Source of the DNA: DASWHD01 sp036393335
Lineage (GTDB): Bacteria > CG2-30-53-67 > CG2-30-70-394
Assembly: GCA_036393335.1 (NCBI GenBank)
Contig: DASWHD010000127.1
Coordinates: 1-18,756 of the forward strand
Direction: 5' to 3'
DNA: 18,756 nt
Shown here: in pieces, positions 7,297 through 15,339 of the stretch
How the letters are laid out: every line of letters begins with the position of its first letter
How positions within the stretch are numbered: the first letter of the stretch is position 1
Translations under genes and position numbers: made by a program
The notes under the pieces: model-generated
Seen by the model: only the letters and a program-made list of their open reading frames with translations
Databases searched by the model: none
Told to the model about the DNA's origin: nothing

Positions 7297-9786
7297 ATGG
7301 ACGGCAAATTGTATCGGGGAAGCTTCGCCGGCGTCGTCGGTCTGTTGCTGGGAGCCGCGGGCCTACCGGCGTCGGCCGCAGAGGAGACCGCGGCGCCTGC
7401 CTACGGCGAGACCGGCTATTACGCCGCGGACGCGGGCCTCACGCCGTCGCAGCGCGCCGGCCAGGAGATCTGGTTCAAGGCGACGGCGGGCAACGACCGT
7501 TTCCATACCTACGTCTTCCAGCAGCGCATCGGGGTGCTGATCGACTGGTACCGGGTGTTGAATTCCCGGGAGCGGGACGATCGGTTTGCCGCGTGGGGCG
7601 TGATCAACGACCCGGACTGCTGTCAGCCCGGTAGCCCGGGATGCCCCGCCCAGAGCTACGACGAGACCTACGGGTTTGACTGGTGTCCCGGCGATCAGGA
7701 GCTGCTGAAGTTCGTCGGCAAGACCGGCTACCGCGACCCGGCCTGCGACTTCCAGGAAGGGCCTATCCCGCCGGGAGATCCCCACGGCCCGGCGGATCAA
7801 CGCCAGTCGCCCTGCGATCTCAAGTTCGGCACCTCCACCGGCGTCCTCGGGTTGCGCAAGTTTCCCAACCCGCGCTTCGCCGAGGCGCGCTGGCGCCAGG
7901 TCAACGGCGGCAGGCTAGACACCTGGGAGGGGTTCGACCGCCCCCTGAGCAGTAATCCCGACAACTCCGACAGCCGGGTAAGCCATCTGCGGGACGGCTC
8001 CATCGAACCGCCGTTCACCATCGGCATGGCGTGCGGCGCCTGTCACATCGCCTTCGACCCGCTCCAGCCGCCGGACGATCCGGCCCACCCGAAGTGGGAG
8101 AATATCAAGGGGGCGATCGGCAACCAGTACGCGCGGGTGTCGGAGATCATGGCGTCGGGGATGCCGGTGAACAGCCTGGAGTGGCAGGTCTTCGCCCATG
8201 CGCGGCCCGGCGCCACGGACACCTCGGCGGTGCCCACGGACCAGGTCAACAACCCCGGCACCCAGAACGCCCTGCTCAACATCGCCGAGCGACCGGTGTT
8301 CCCGAACGAGAAGGTCAACCGCTGGCGCAGCGTGGCGAGCTGTCCCGACGGTGCGGACGAGGATCAGTGCTGGTGCGAGCCGGGCAAGCCCACCAAGTGC
8401 TGGCGCAAGAGCGAGGAGCTGCAGACGGTGCACCACATCCTCAAGGGTGGCGGCGACAGCGTCGGCATCGACCTCGCCCTGCAACGCGTGTACATCAACA
8501 TCGGCTCCTGCTCGGAGGAGTGTTGGGTGAACCATCTCACCGACCTGCGGCAGATCGACCCGCAGCAACGCGGCTACGGGCAGACAGAGATGGACATCGG
8601 CCAGTGCCGCCGTGACTGTCCCAACTTCCGTGCCATCGAGGACCGCATCGGCCAGGTGGTCGACTTCTTCCTCTCCCCGCAGGTGCTGGCCACCGACCTC
8701 CAACAGGCGCGCGAGAATGCGGCGCGCAAGCAGGATCCGGCGGCGACCTACACCCGCGATGACCTGATCGACGATTTGGAGGAGGAGTTCGGCGCGGGGT
8801 CCGTCAGCCGCGGGCGCGTGGTGTTCGCGGAGAACTGTGCCCGCTGTCACTCCAGCCAGGAGGGACCGGTGGCGGCGCGCGATTTCTACGCGCTCTCGGA
8901 CCAGACCGGGATCCGTGATGACTGGCTGGGGAACGACCAGGCGACGCCGGTCTCGGAGGTGGGGACCGAGCGCTGTCGCGCATTGCACTCCAACCACATG
9001 CAGGGCCACATCTGGGGCGAGTTCTCGTCCACCACCTACAAGGAGCGGCCAACCGAGACCAACGTCCCGGAGGGGGCCGACGGCGGACGCGGCTATTACC
9101 GCAATATCTCCCTGGTCAGCCTCTGGGCCCAGGCGCCGTTCCTGCACAACAACGCCCTGGGGCCGGAGATCTGTGGCGAGCCGCAGAACCGGCGCAATGA
9201 CTTCTATCGCCAGACCTACGTGGACGGTGACGGCAAGCTGCTGGCCGATCCCCCGGAGTGCCTGAAGTACGATCCCAGCGTCGCGGGCCGTTTCGCCCTC
9301 TACAAGGCGTCCATGGAGGACCTCCTCCACCCGGACCGCCGCATCCCCAAGATCACCAAGCTCGACGAGGACATCATCATCGACGTCGGGCCGCGGCTGT
9401 GGGATGGGGAGCAGGAGAACCCGGTGCTCGGCCTGCAGGTCCGCATCCCGGCCGGCACCAACGCCGGCCTGTTGGGGAACTTCCTGCACAAGGAGTTCCT
9501 GGTCGACCTCGTGCTCTCCAAGACCGACCCGGCGGCATTGCGCGAGCGCCTGCTCGAGCGCATGACGGACGCCGAGGCCGGGCGGGTCAGTGACGAACTG
9601 GGTGACGTCGCCACCCAGATGTTCGCCGACCCAGCCTCCCTGGTGAGCGTGCTGGGGGCCAAGCCCGACCTTCTCGCCACGTACGGCTCGTGCACCGACG
9701 ACGTGGACAACCAGGGCCACGAGTTCGGCGGCGATCTCCCCGAATCGGACAAACAGGCCCTGATCGCCTTCCTCGCCACCCTCTGA
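7297..9786 (+). CDS. Large Cys-rich periplasmic di-haem cytochrome c (RoxA/MauG-like type)
   Basis: 829 residues. A Sec signal peptide (about 1-27, ending ASA) sends it to the periplasm. Two c-type haem sites are seen: C246-GA-C249-H250 and C514-AR-C517-H518. Near the C-terminus, APFLHNNALG with His617 matches the position of the conserved His motif after the second haem in cytochrome c peroxidase/MauG/RoxA-type enzymes, and the protein ends with a NQGHEFGGDL tail also found in the two small cytochromes downstream. Eighteen further Cys residues, several clustered between the haems (SCPDGADEDQCWCEPG, SCSEECW, QCRRDC), suggest many disulphides. AGGAGGG at 7286-7292 supports the start. It opens a same-strand locus; the next start is 14 bases after its stop. 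An oxidative or electron-transfer role is likely; RoxA kinship is from pattern, not alignment. Confidence 0.85.
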   Translation: MDGKLYRGSFAGVVGLLLGAAGLPASAAEETAAPAYGETGYYAADAGLTPSQRAGQEIWFKATAGNDRFHTYVFQQRIGVLIDWYRVLNSRERDDRFAAWGVINDPDCCQPGSPGCPAQSYDETYGFDWCPGDQELLKFVGKTGYRDPACDFQEGPIPPGDPHGPADQRQSPCDLKFGTSTGVLGLRKFPNPRFAEARWRQVNGGRLDTWEGFDRPLSSNPDNSDSRVSHLRDGSIEPPFTIGMACGACHIAFDPLQPPDDPAHPKWENIKGAIGNQYARVSEIMASGMPVNSLEWQVFAHARPGATDTSAVPTDQVNNPGTQNALLNIAERPVFPNEKVNRWRSVASCPDGADEDQCWCEPGKPTKCWRKSEELQTVHHILKGGGDSVGIDLALQRVYINIGSCSEECWVNHLTDLRQIDPQQRGYGQTEMDIGQCRRDCPNFRAIEDRIGQVVDFFLSPQVLATDLQQARENAARKQDPAATYTRDDLIDDLEEEFGAGSVSRGRVVFAENCARCHSSQEGPVAARDFYALSDQTGIRDDWLGNDQATPVSEVGTERCRALHSNHMQGHIWGEFSSTTYKERPTETNVPEGADGGRGYYRNISLVSLWAQAPFLHNNALGPEICGEPQNRRNDFYRQTYVDGDGKLLADPPECLKYDPSVAGRFALYKASMEDLLHPDRRIPKITKLDEDIIIDVGPRLWDGEQENPVLGLQVRIPAGTNAGLLGNFLHKEFLVDLVLSKTDPAALRERLLERMTDAEAGRVSDELGDVATQMFADPASLVSVLGAKPDLLATYGSCTDDVDNQGHEFGGDLPESDKQALIAFLATL

Positions 9787-9790
9787 GACC

Positions 9791-9795
9791 AGGAG
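9791..9795 (+). promoter_or_regulatory. Ribosome binding site for the lipoprotein ORF
   Basis: AGGAG five bases before ATG 9801, just after the stop of the upstream cytochrome gene. It shows that translation originally began at 9801, upstream of the inserted repeat. Confidence 0.65.
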
Positions 9796-9800
9796 CAGCC

Positions 9801-10949
9801 ATGTACAGTCGCCACGATCCTTGGTTCCGATCGGTCCCAGCCCGCATTTCTCACATCCTTCCTGCTGCGGCTGTGTATTTGTCCGCATCTCCTGACCGTG
9901 TCCCCGTCCGAGGTAGGAGCCGGTTGCACCGGCGACCCGCGCCGCCAGGCGCGGCCGGCCCTCGCGGGCCGGAATCGCCGAAGGGATTCGGCTCCTACCG
10001 CGGGCCAGCCAGGCTCTACGAGTACCTACGCACCCTCGCGACGACCCGGTGTGAGAAATGCGGGCTAACCGTGCTCCTCGCCCTCGCCATGGTCGCCGTG
10101 CTCACCGGCTGTAAGCGGGGCGGTCAGGCCGAGCCCGACATCCAGTTCATGGGCCACGACGCCCAGTACAGCACGAAGCCCGACTTCGCGCGCCTGGAGC
10201 ACCGCTACCCCCTAGGGGACACGGTCGAGAGCCGCCAGCAGCTCGCCCGGCTCACCCCGAAGTACCTGGGCCGCCTCGACCAGGAGCAGGTCGATCAGAT
10301 CTACGCGCGGCTCACGGCCGGCCCGATCCCGGACGGCCCCTATGATGGGGACCTGTTCCTCCCCGAGGGGGGGAGCGGCAAGGTGCGTGCGGCGGAGATC
10401 GTCGGCGGGTTGAAGGGGCTGGTGGTGCGCCTGAAGGCCAGGAAGCTGGAGGCCCTGGGGCGCATCCTATGGAAGGGCAAGGTCTTCTACCGGGACCAGA
10501 TGATCCTGCGCAACCGCGTCGAGGACCTCGCCATCCTCGCCCCGTTGATCGACGGGCCCCTGGGGGACATCCCCAAGATCGACGTCGACCGCAAGGACGC
10601 CTGGTTGCTGTTCCCGGCGCGCCTGTATTGCGGCCAGAGCCTTCTCGACGGTCGCCGCGAGTCGCTCATCATCGACTACGCCTTCAGCGACGAGCTCGAG
10701 GGGTATCGCGAGAAGCCGGACTTCCTCGCCAGCCGGCGTGGCTTCGCCGTGCGCGACGAGATCCGCATGATCCGCCCCGGGTTCTATCTCGGCCGGGCCT
10801 ACCTCGACCGTGTCTTCGTCCTCAACTTCACGCTCTACAACAAGGAGGCCGCCGACGCGGGTCTCGCCGAGTGGCTCGACTCCGGGAGCACCGCGGAGGA
10901 GTGCTGGATCGGGAGTCAGCGCCTGGCGATGGCCAGCGCCTCTCGCTAG
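9801..10949 (+). CDS. Lipoprotein of the cytochrome locus, signal peptide split by an in-frame repeat
   Basis: 382 residues from ATG 9801. Function not recognised. The first 12 residues form a basic n-region (MYSRHDPWFRSV); then about 76 residues are encoded by a composite repeat; then LTVLLALAMVAVLTGC supplies the hydrophobic core and lipobox (Cys104). Removing the repeat and one 4-bp duplicate (228 bases, 76 codons) joins the two parts in frame and puts the lipidated Cys at residue 28, a normal lipoprotein signal. An alternative is internal initiation at GTG 10071 (Cys14), which lacks a clear ribosome site. The mature domain (about 290 residues) is mixed alpha/beta, with a conserved-looking ILWKGKVFY and RDEIRMIRPGFYLGRAYL. 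It lies between two di-haem cytochrome genes, suggesting an outer- or inner-membrane-anchored accessory part. Coding is firm; where translation begins today is not. Confidence 0.8.
   Translation: MYSRHDPWFRSVPARISHILPAAAVYLSASPDRVPVRGRSRLHRRPAPPGAAGPRGPESPKGFGSYRGPARLYEYLRTLATTRCEKCGLTVLLALAMVAVLTGCKRGGQAEPDIQFMGHDAQYSTKPDFARLEHRYPLGDTVESRQQLARLTPKYLGRLDQEQVDQIYARLTAGPIPDGPYDGDLFLPEGGSGKVRAAEIVGGLKGLVVRLKARKLEALGRILWKGKVFYRDQMILRNRVEDLAILAPLIDGPLGDIPKIDVDRKDAWLLFPARLYCGQSLLDGRRESLIIDYAFSDELEGYREKPDFLASRRGFAVRDEIRMIRPGFYLGRAYLDRVFVLNFTLYNKEAADAGLAEWLDSGSTAEECWIGSQRLAMASASR
9837..10068. mobile_element. Composite REP-containing MITE-like element, copy 2 (core type B)
   Basis: The element runs 9841-10064 (224 bp), from CCCGCATTTCTCAC to GTGAGAAATGCGGG, flanked by CCAG (9837-9840) and CTAA (10065-10068); CTAA fits a YTAR target and CCAG would be its mutated twin. 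The core has a REP hairpin at 9913-9935 (GTAGGAGCCGGTTGCACCGG) and an inverted one at 9975-9998 ending CGGCTCCTAC. About 115 bases around the core differ from copy 3 at only two positions. It is stop-free in the frame of the host lipoprotein gene. Confidence 0.8.
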
Positions 10950-11032
10950 CGATCCGGCCCTCGCCGGGCCCCCGGGGGTGGGTTGCGCTCTCCACGGCGG
11001 CCTGTGACCCGTGGCGACGACGGCGCGAACGG

Positions 11033-13363
11033 ATGACCCCCTGGACCAAGCCGATGACACTCTTTGCACTGGTTGTGGCTCTCGCCGGGCCGTGGGCGCG
11101 GGCGGCCGCCGTGGAGGCCCGGTCGCCGGGCGGCGCGGGCGAGCGATCCACCGCAATCCCGGCTGCGAGCGCGACGGCCGGCCAGGGTGGTCATGCTGCG
11201 ACCTGGGCCGTAGACCCCCGCCAGCCGGGGCCGGACCTGCCCACCGTGGGCCGATCGTTGTTCGACTTCCTGTTCGCGGACGACAGCGGCGCCGCGCCCG
11301 GCTACCGCATTCCATTCCCCTTCTCCGCCCTGCGCGCAGAACTGGCGCGCCACCTGCGTCCGGCGCCGGTGCCGCCGTTCAAGCAGGTACTGATCCCCCT
11401 GGGTCGCTCGCTCCAGCGCACCGCCGCCGCGCCGCAGTTCGCGCGCTATCCGCGGGTGGTGCTGGCGGTGGATGGCGAGCCTGCGCCGCTGCCGGGCGCT
11501 ACCGGCCCGTTCCTCAAGGACCGCCTCTATCTCGGTTACATGGAGAAGACCGGTGTGATCGAGGTGATCAGCTACAACGAGGCGGCCGGGCGCTTCGAAT
11601 TCCAGATCGTCAAGGACTACCGTGCCGGGGACGAGCCGCGAGTCTTCTATGCGAACCGCGCGGTGTGTACCGCCTGCCACCAGAACGCGGCTCCCTTGTT
11701 CTCCCGTCCCCTGTGGGACGAGACCAACGCCAACGGCCGGGTCGCCGCGCTGCTGGAGCAGGAGCAGCGCGACTTCTACGGCATCCCCGTGCAGATCGGC
11801 ATCGACGTCCCCAACGGCATCGACGACGCCACCGACCGCGCCAACCAGATCCCGGCGATCCAGCTCCTCTGGCAGCGGGCCTGTGGTGCGGATGCGGATG
11901 GCCAGGAGGCGCGGCGTTGTCGTGGCCGCGCCCTGCGCTTCGCCCTGCAATACCGCCTCGCGGGCCATCTGCAATTCGTCCGCGCCGACCATCGCGAGTG
12001 GCAGGGCTTTGCCGAGGCCCTCGCCGGGAGCTGGCGGCAGCAGTGGCCCGCAGGGCTGCTGATCTCCAACCCTGACATCCCCAACCGCCGCCCCCTGCCC
12101 GGGGTCGTCTCGATCCACCCGGGCGCGGTAGGCGCCGCCCATCCTGTGACCGACCACCTGCAGCAGCAATTGCACGTGCCGTCGGCCCTCGACCCCCTGC
12201 AACCCCGGCCGCCCCTGGAGACGTGGACCGCGCCGGAGGGTGCGGAGCGGCTGGTCACCGGCCTCGCGGGGTTTCTCGCCGATGTGGACGTGGAGCGGCT
12301 GGACCGGGCGCTCTATGACCGCGCCCGCGGCGGGGCGGTCCCGCACCGGCAATACGACGCGACCTGCGGGCTCACGGCCAAGCGTCGCGACGACGGCAGC
12401 CTCCGTCTCAGCCTGACGTGCGGCGGCGGGGAGCCTACCGGCGGCACCGCCTTCGCCATGGTTGGCCGCGTCTACCTCCGCGATGGCGAGGTGGTGCGTG
12501 GCGCTATCGACCGGCTGACGTTGCCCGATGGGGTCACCCTGATCGACGTGCAGGTCACCGGTGGATCGCTCGCAAACACCGCCCGTGGAGCCCGACTCGC
12601 CCTGCAACTCTCCCGCGGCGTGCGCCACGCGCGCGGCGCCGATGGCAATGCCATCGAGGGGTTGGAGGTAGTGTGGGAGAACCCGAGATCCGCGGTGATC
12701 GCTGCCGACCTCCCTCCGGCGACAGTGGGCCACGCGGTCCTCACGGTGGCAGAAGACTTCCCGGCCGTTGCGGCCGTCCTCGACGTCCTGGCGGAGGCCG
12801 GCGACGCCGGCGATGCCCTCTCCTCCCAGCCGTTCCGCCGGGCCACCGTGCTGGAGGCGCTCCATACCGGCCTCGGCATGGGGGCGCTGCAGGCCTGCTG
12901 TGTGGAGGATTCCGGCCTGCCGCCGGCCGCCGTGGATGAGCACCCGGACGACGGCGTCCTACGGCAGTTGGCCGCCCAGGGCGCCACGCATACGGAGCAG
13001 GTTTTCTATCACTATTGCGCGCTGTGCCATCAGACCAACGAGCGCTCCCCACCCAATTTCCTCCATGGCACGCCCGCGCAGGTGCGGGACAACCTCGCGC
13101 ACTGCGCCGAGCGCCTCTACGTGCGCCTCGCCATGTGGGGCCTGCCGAGCGACGCCCGGTCCAAGACCCCGATGCCGCCGGTGCACGCCCTGGAGGAGCT
13201 TGGCCTGAGCCCCGCGGCCTGGCCGGAGAGCCCCGAGCTGGCCGGGCTGCGGCGCTACGTCGCCGATCTGTTGCAGTCCGAGACCGGGCGAGAGCCGGTG
13301 CTCGCGGAGCTGGAGGCGCGCGGCTACGAGAAACTGCGTACCTGTCTGGCCGATCCCGGTTGA
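11033..13363 (+). CDS. Large periplasmic di-haem cytochrome c with internal non-haem domain
   Basis: 776 residues. A hydrophobic segment at about 8-26 (LFALVVALAGPWARAAA) is a signal peptide. Two haem sites lie 450 residues apart: C212-TA-C215-H216, in a block AVCTACHQNAAPLFSRPLW, and C662-AL-C665-H666 in YHYCALCHQTNERSPPNF. The region between (about 420-620) is rich in beta-strand patterns (GRVYLRDGEV, LPDGVTLIDVQVTGG) and carries no haem motif. The C-terminal haem domain resembles a single-haem cytochrome c. The start is uncertain: no strong ribosome site precedes ATG 11033, and an in-frame ATG lies at 11054; the long upstream open frame from 10469 overlaps the lipoprotein gene out of frame and is rejected. 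It is 83 bases after the lipoprotein stop. It shares no obvious similarity with the other cytochromes here except the haem motifs. Redox role likely, substrate unknown. Confidence 0.82.
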   Translation: MTPWTKPMTLFALVVALAGPWARAAAVEARSPGGAGERSTAIPAASATAGQGGHAATWAVDPRQPGPDLPTVGRSLFDFLFADDSGAAPGYRIPFPFSALRAELARHLRPAPVPPFKQVLIPLGRSLQRTAAAPQFARYPRVVLAVDGEPAPLPGATGPFLKDRLYLGYMEKTGVIEVISYNEAAGRFEFQIVKDYRAGDEPRVFYANRAVCTACHQNAAPLFSRPLWDETNANGRVAALLEQEQRDFYGIPVQIGIDVPNGIDDATDRANQIPAIQLLWQRACGADADGQEARRCRGRALRFALQYRLAGHLQFVRADHREWQGFAEALAGSWRQQWPAGLLISNPDIPNRRPLPGVVSIHPGAVGAAHPVTDHLQQQLHVPSALDPLQPRPPLETWTAPEGAERLVTGLAGFLADVDVERLDRALYDRARGGAVPHRQYDATCGLTAKRRDDGSLRLSLTCGGGEPTGGTAFAMVGRVYLRDGEVVRGAIDRLTLPDGVTLIDVQVTGGSLANTARGARLALQLSRGVRHARGADGNAIEGLEVVWENPRSAVIAADLPPATVGHAVLTVAEDFPAVAAVLDVLAEAGDAGDALSSQPFRRATVLEALHTGLGMGALQACCVEDSGLPPAAVDEHPDDGVLRQLAAQGATHTEQVFYHYCALCHQTNERSPPNFLHGTPAQVRDNLAHCAERLYVRLAMWGLPSDARSKTPMPPVHALEELGLSPAAWPESPELAGLRRYVADLLQSETGREPVLAELEARGYEKLRTCLADPG

Positions 13364-13388
13364 TCCAGCCGTTTCACCATAGCGCCTA

Positions 13389-13618
13389 TTGACCCGCATT
13401 TCTCACCATGAACCTGCTCCGAGTGTGCAACCGCCCGCATCTCCTGGCCCACCTCGTCCGAGGTAGGAGCCGGTTGCACCGGCGACCCGCGCCGCCAGGC
13501 GCGGCCGGCCCTCTCGGGCCGGAATCGCCGAAGGGATTCGGCTCCTACCGCGGGCCAGCCAGGATCTACGGGCGTTTGCACGAACTCGCGACGACCCGTG
13601 GTGAGAAATGCGGGTTAA
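13389..13618. mobile_element. Composite REP-containing MITE-like element, copy 3 (core type B)
   Basis: The element runs 13393-13614 (222 bp), flanked by TTGA (13389-13392) and TTAA (13615-13618), again a YTAR-like pair with one change. The core has a REP at 13463-13485 and an inverted REP at 13525-13548, near-identical to copy 2 and in the same orientation. It lies 26 bases after the stop of the 776-residue cytochrome. Confidence 0.8.
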
Positions 13619-13680
13619 GACCTTCATGGATAACGCCTCGTGCCAAGAAGTCCGTCCTCGGGGGGCACCGGCGGCAAGCT

Positions 13681-13747
13681 CTCTGTGATCTCTGTGCCCT
13701 CTGAGGCAATAGACCTAGAAAGACGGTTTGCCACAGAGATCACAGAG
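13681..13747. repeat. Long inverted repeat of the CACAGAGATCACAGAG type
   Basis: CTCTGTGATCTCTGTG (13681-13696) and CACAGAGATCACAGAG (13732-13747) are perfect 16-bp inverted repeats; an inner GGCAA/TTGCC pair extends the fold, and CCCTCTG/CAGAGGG match as well. Such CACAGAG-rich palindromes occur as dispersed intergenic repeats in many proteobacteria. It ends 52 bases before the next gene, so it could also act as a transcript hairpin. Confidence 0.75.
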
Positions 13748-13799
13748 GGCACGGAGACCGAGCGAACGAGATAGACAGCTCTGAACAAAGGAACCGACC

Positions 13800-15308
13800 G
13801 TGGCGACCACTCCCGCAACACGAACTTCGACCCCCGATACCGGATCGCAACGCGGCGCGGCGTGCTGGTTGACGCTGCTGTTACTGATCGTCATCCCCTT
13901 GGTCGCCGTGGCCTGGGCATTCGCCCGCTTCGGCGTCGACCAGCCGGTGGTCTACGACGACCCCCAGGATCACTTCAAGTACGGCTCCACCGGTGGGGAA
14001 CGCCAGGCCGGGTTCCCGTACTGGATCTGGCGCGTCCTGCCCACCGTGTGCGAGGACTACCTGCCGGGCGAGGGCTACGCCTCCCTGGGCATGATCTTCG
14101 AGGCGGGACACGACCTCCCGGTGGGCATGTCGCAGCGCCGGGTGACCGGGCTGGACCGGGTGTTCCTCAACTGCGCCGTGTGCCATGCCAGCACGGTGCG
14201 CGACGCCCCCGGCGCGCCACCGCGGGTGATCACCGGAATGCCGGCTAACACCCTGGACCTGCTGAGTTTCCAGAAGTTCTTCTTCGACTGCGCCGCGGAC
14301 GCGCGCTTCTCTCCCGGATACATCATCCCCGCCATCGAGGCCCTGGGGGCCGACCTCGACCTGATCGATCACTACCTGGTCTATCCCCTCGCGGTCCTCT
14401 TGATGCGCGACGAGGTGATGACCCTGCGCAAGCGGTTCGACTTCGTCAACCATCAGCCGGCGTGGGGTCCGGGGCGGGTCGACACCTTCAACTCCGCCAA
14501 GGTGATCTTCAACTTTCCCCTCGATCGGGCGGATCCTGCGGAGCTGATCGGCACCGTCGATTTTCCCTCCATCTGGAACCAGCGGCCGCGCCAGGGCCTG
14601 CGGCTCCACTGGGACGGCAACAATACCAAGGTGGAGGAGCGCAACCGCAGCGCCGCCTTCGGCACCGGTGCGACGCCGTCCACCCTGGATCGGGCGAGCA
14701 TCCGGCGCATGGAGGAGTGGCTCCTCGATGTGGGGCCGCCGCCCTGGCCCTACGGGATCGACCTGGCCGTCGCGGCGCGCGGTGCGGTCGTCTACCGGGA
14801 GTATTGTGTCGACTGCCACGGGGTGAGCGGCAAGGACTTCGCCGGGGAGTACGTCGGCACCGTGGTGCCCATCGACGAGATCGCCACCGATCGCCACCGT
14901 CTCGATTCCTACACCCGCGTGCTCGCCGTCAACCAGGGCCTGCTCTACGCGGGCTACGGCGACGAGCGCTTCAGCCACTTCCGCAAGACCGATGGCTACG
15001 CCTCCATGCCGCTGGACGGGGTGTGGCTGCGCGCCCCGTACCTGCACAACGGCTCGGTGCCGACCCTGAGGGACCTGCTGGAATGGGCGGCGGACCGGCC
15101 GGCGCGGTTCTATCGCGGCAACGACGTGTACGACCCGATCAAGGTCGGCTTCGTGTCCAACGTGGCCTCCCAGGATGGGACGGCGTTCTTCCTGTACGAC
15201 ACCCGCGTCGCCGGCAACGGCAACTACGGTCATGAGGGGCCGGCCTACGGGACCGACCTGTCGCCGGCGGACAAGGACGCCCTGGTCGAATTCCTCAAGA
15301 CGTTCTGA
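13800..15308 (+). CDS. Membrane-anchored di-haem cytochrome c, paralogue 1
   Basis: 502 residues from a GTG start supported by AAAGGA at 13787-13792. One N-terminal membrane segment (about 22-43, ACWLTLLLLIVIPLVAVAWA) without a clear cleavage site would anchor it with the haem domains in the periplasm. Haem sites: C125-AV-C128-H129 and C336-VD-C339-H340. The second is followed by LRAPYLHNGSVPTLRDLL with His416, the motif typical of cytochrome c peroxidase/MauG/RoxA-like di-haem proteins. Shared blocks with the next gene include FKYGS-GGE, PYWI, GYASLG, AWGPGR, SIWN, FYRG-DVYDP and a GN-GHE tail. The stop lies 31 bases before its paralogue. Proteins of this type are often labelled di-haem cytochrome c peroxidase, but peroxidase activity is not shown by the sequence. 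Likely membrane-bound electron carrier or oxidase subunit. Confidence 0.88.
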   Translation: MATTPATRTSTPDTGSQRGAACWLTLLLLIVIPLVAVAWAFARFGVDQPVVYDDPQDHFKYGSTGGERQAGFPYWIWRVLPTVCEDYLPGEGYASLGMIFEAGHDLPVGMSQRRVTGLDRVFLNCAVCHASTVRDAPGAPPRVITGMPANTLDLLSFQKFFFDCAADARFSPGYIIPAIEALGADLDLIDHYLVYPLAVLLMRDEVMTLRKRFDFVNHQPAWGPGRVDTFNSAKVIFNFPLDRADPAELIGTVDFPSIWNQRPRQGLRLHWDGNNTKVEERNRSAAFGTGATPSTLDRASIRRMEEWLLDVGPPPWPYGIDLAVAARGAVVYREYCVDCHGVSGKDFAGEYVGTVVPIDEIATDRHRLDSYTRVLAVNQGLLYAGYGDERFSHFRKTDGYASMPLDGVWLRAPYLHNGSVPTLRDLLEWAADRPARFYRGNDVYDPIKVGFVSNVASQDGTAFFLYDTRVAGNGNYGHEGPAYGTDLSPADKDALVEFLKTF

Positions 15309-15339
15309 GCCGGCGACCGCCGGCAGACAGGAGACCCCG

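Larger units (their letters stand above)
13364..13799. other. Repeat-filled gap inside the cytochrome locus
   Basis: No gene is seen. The gap is occupied by composite repeat copy 3 (13389-13618) and a long inverted repeat (13681-13747). It separates the first three genes of the locus from the two small cytochromes, so the latter may be transcribed separately or by read-through. Confidence 0.6.

Noticed and set aside
7915..9888. Long minus-strand open frame opposite the first cytochrome gene
   Set aside because: Shadow frame; the plus strand carries the signal peptide and both haem sites. The same applies to the long minus frames at 10946-12943, 13881-15560 and 15295-16800.
10469..11032. Extended start for the 776-residue cytochrome
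   Set aside because: It lies out of frame within the lipoprotein gene, is Arg/Pro-rich, and would bury the signal peptide in the middle of the protein.
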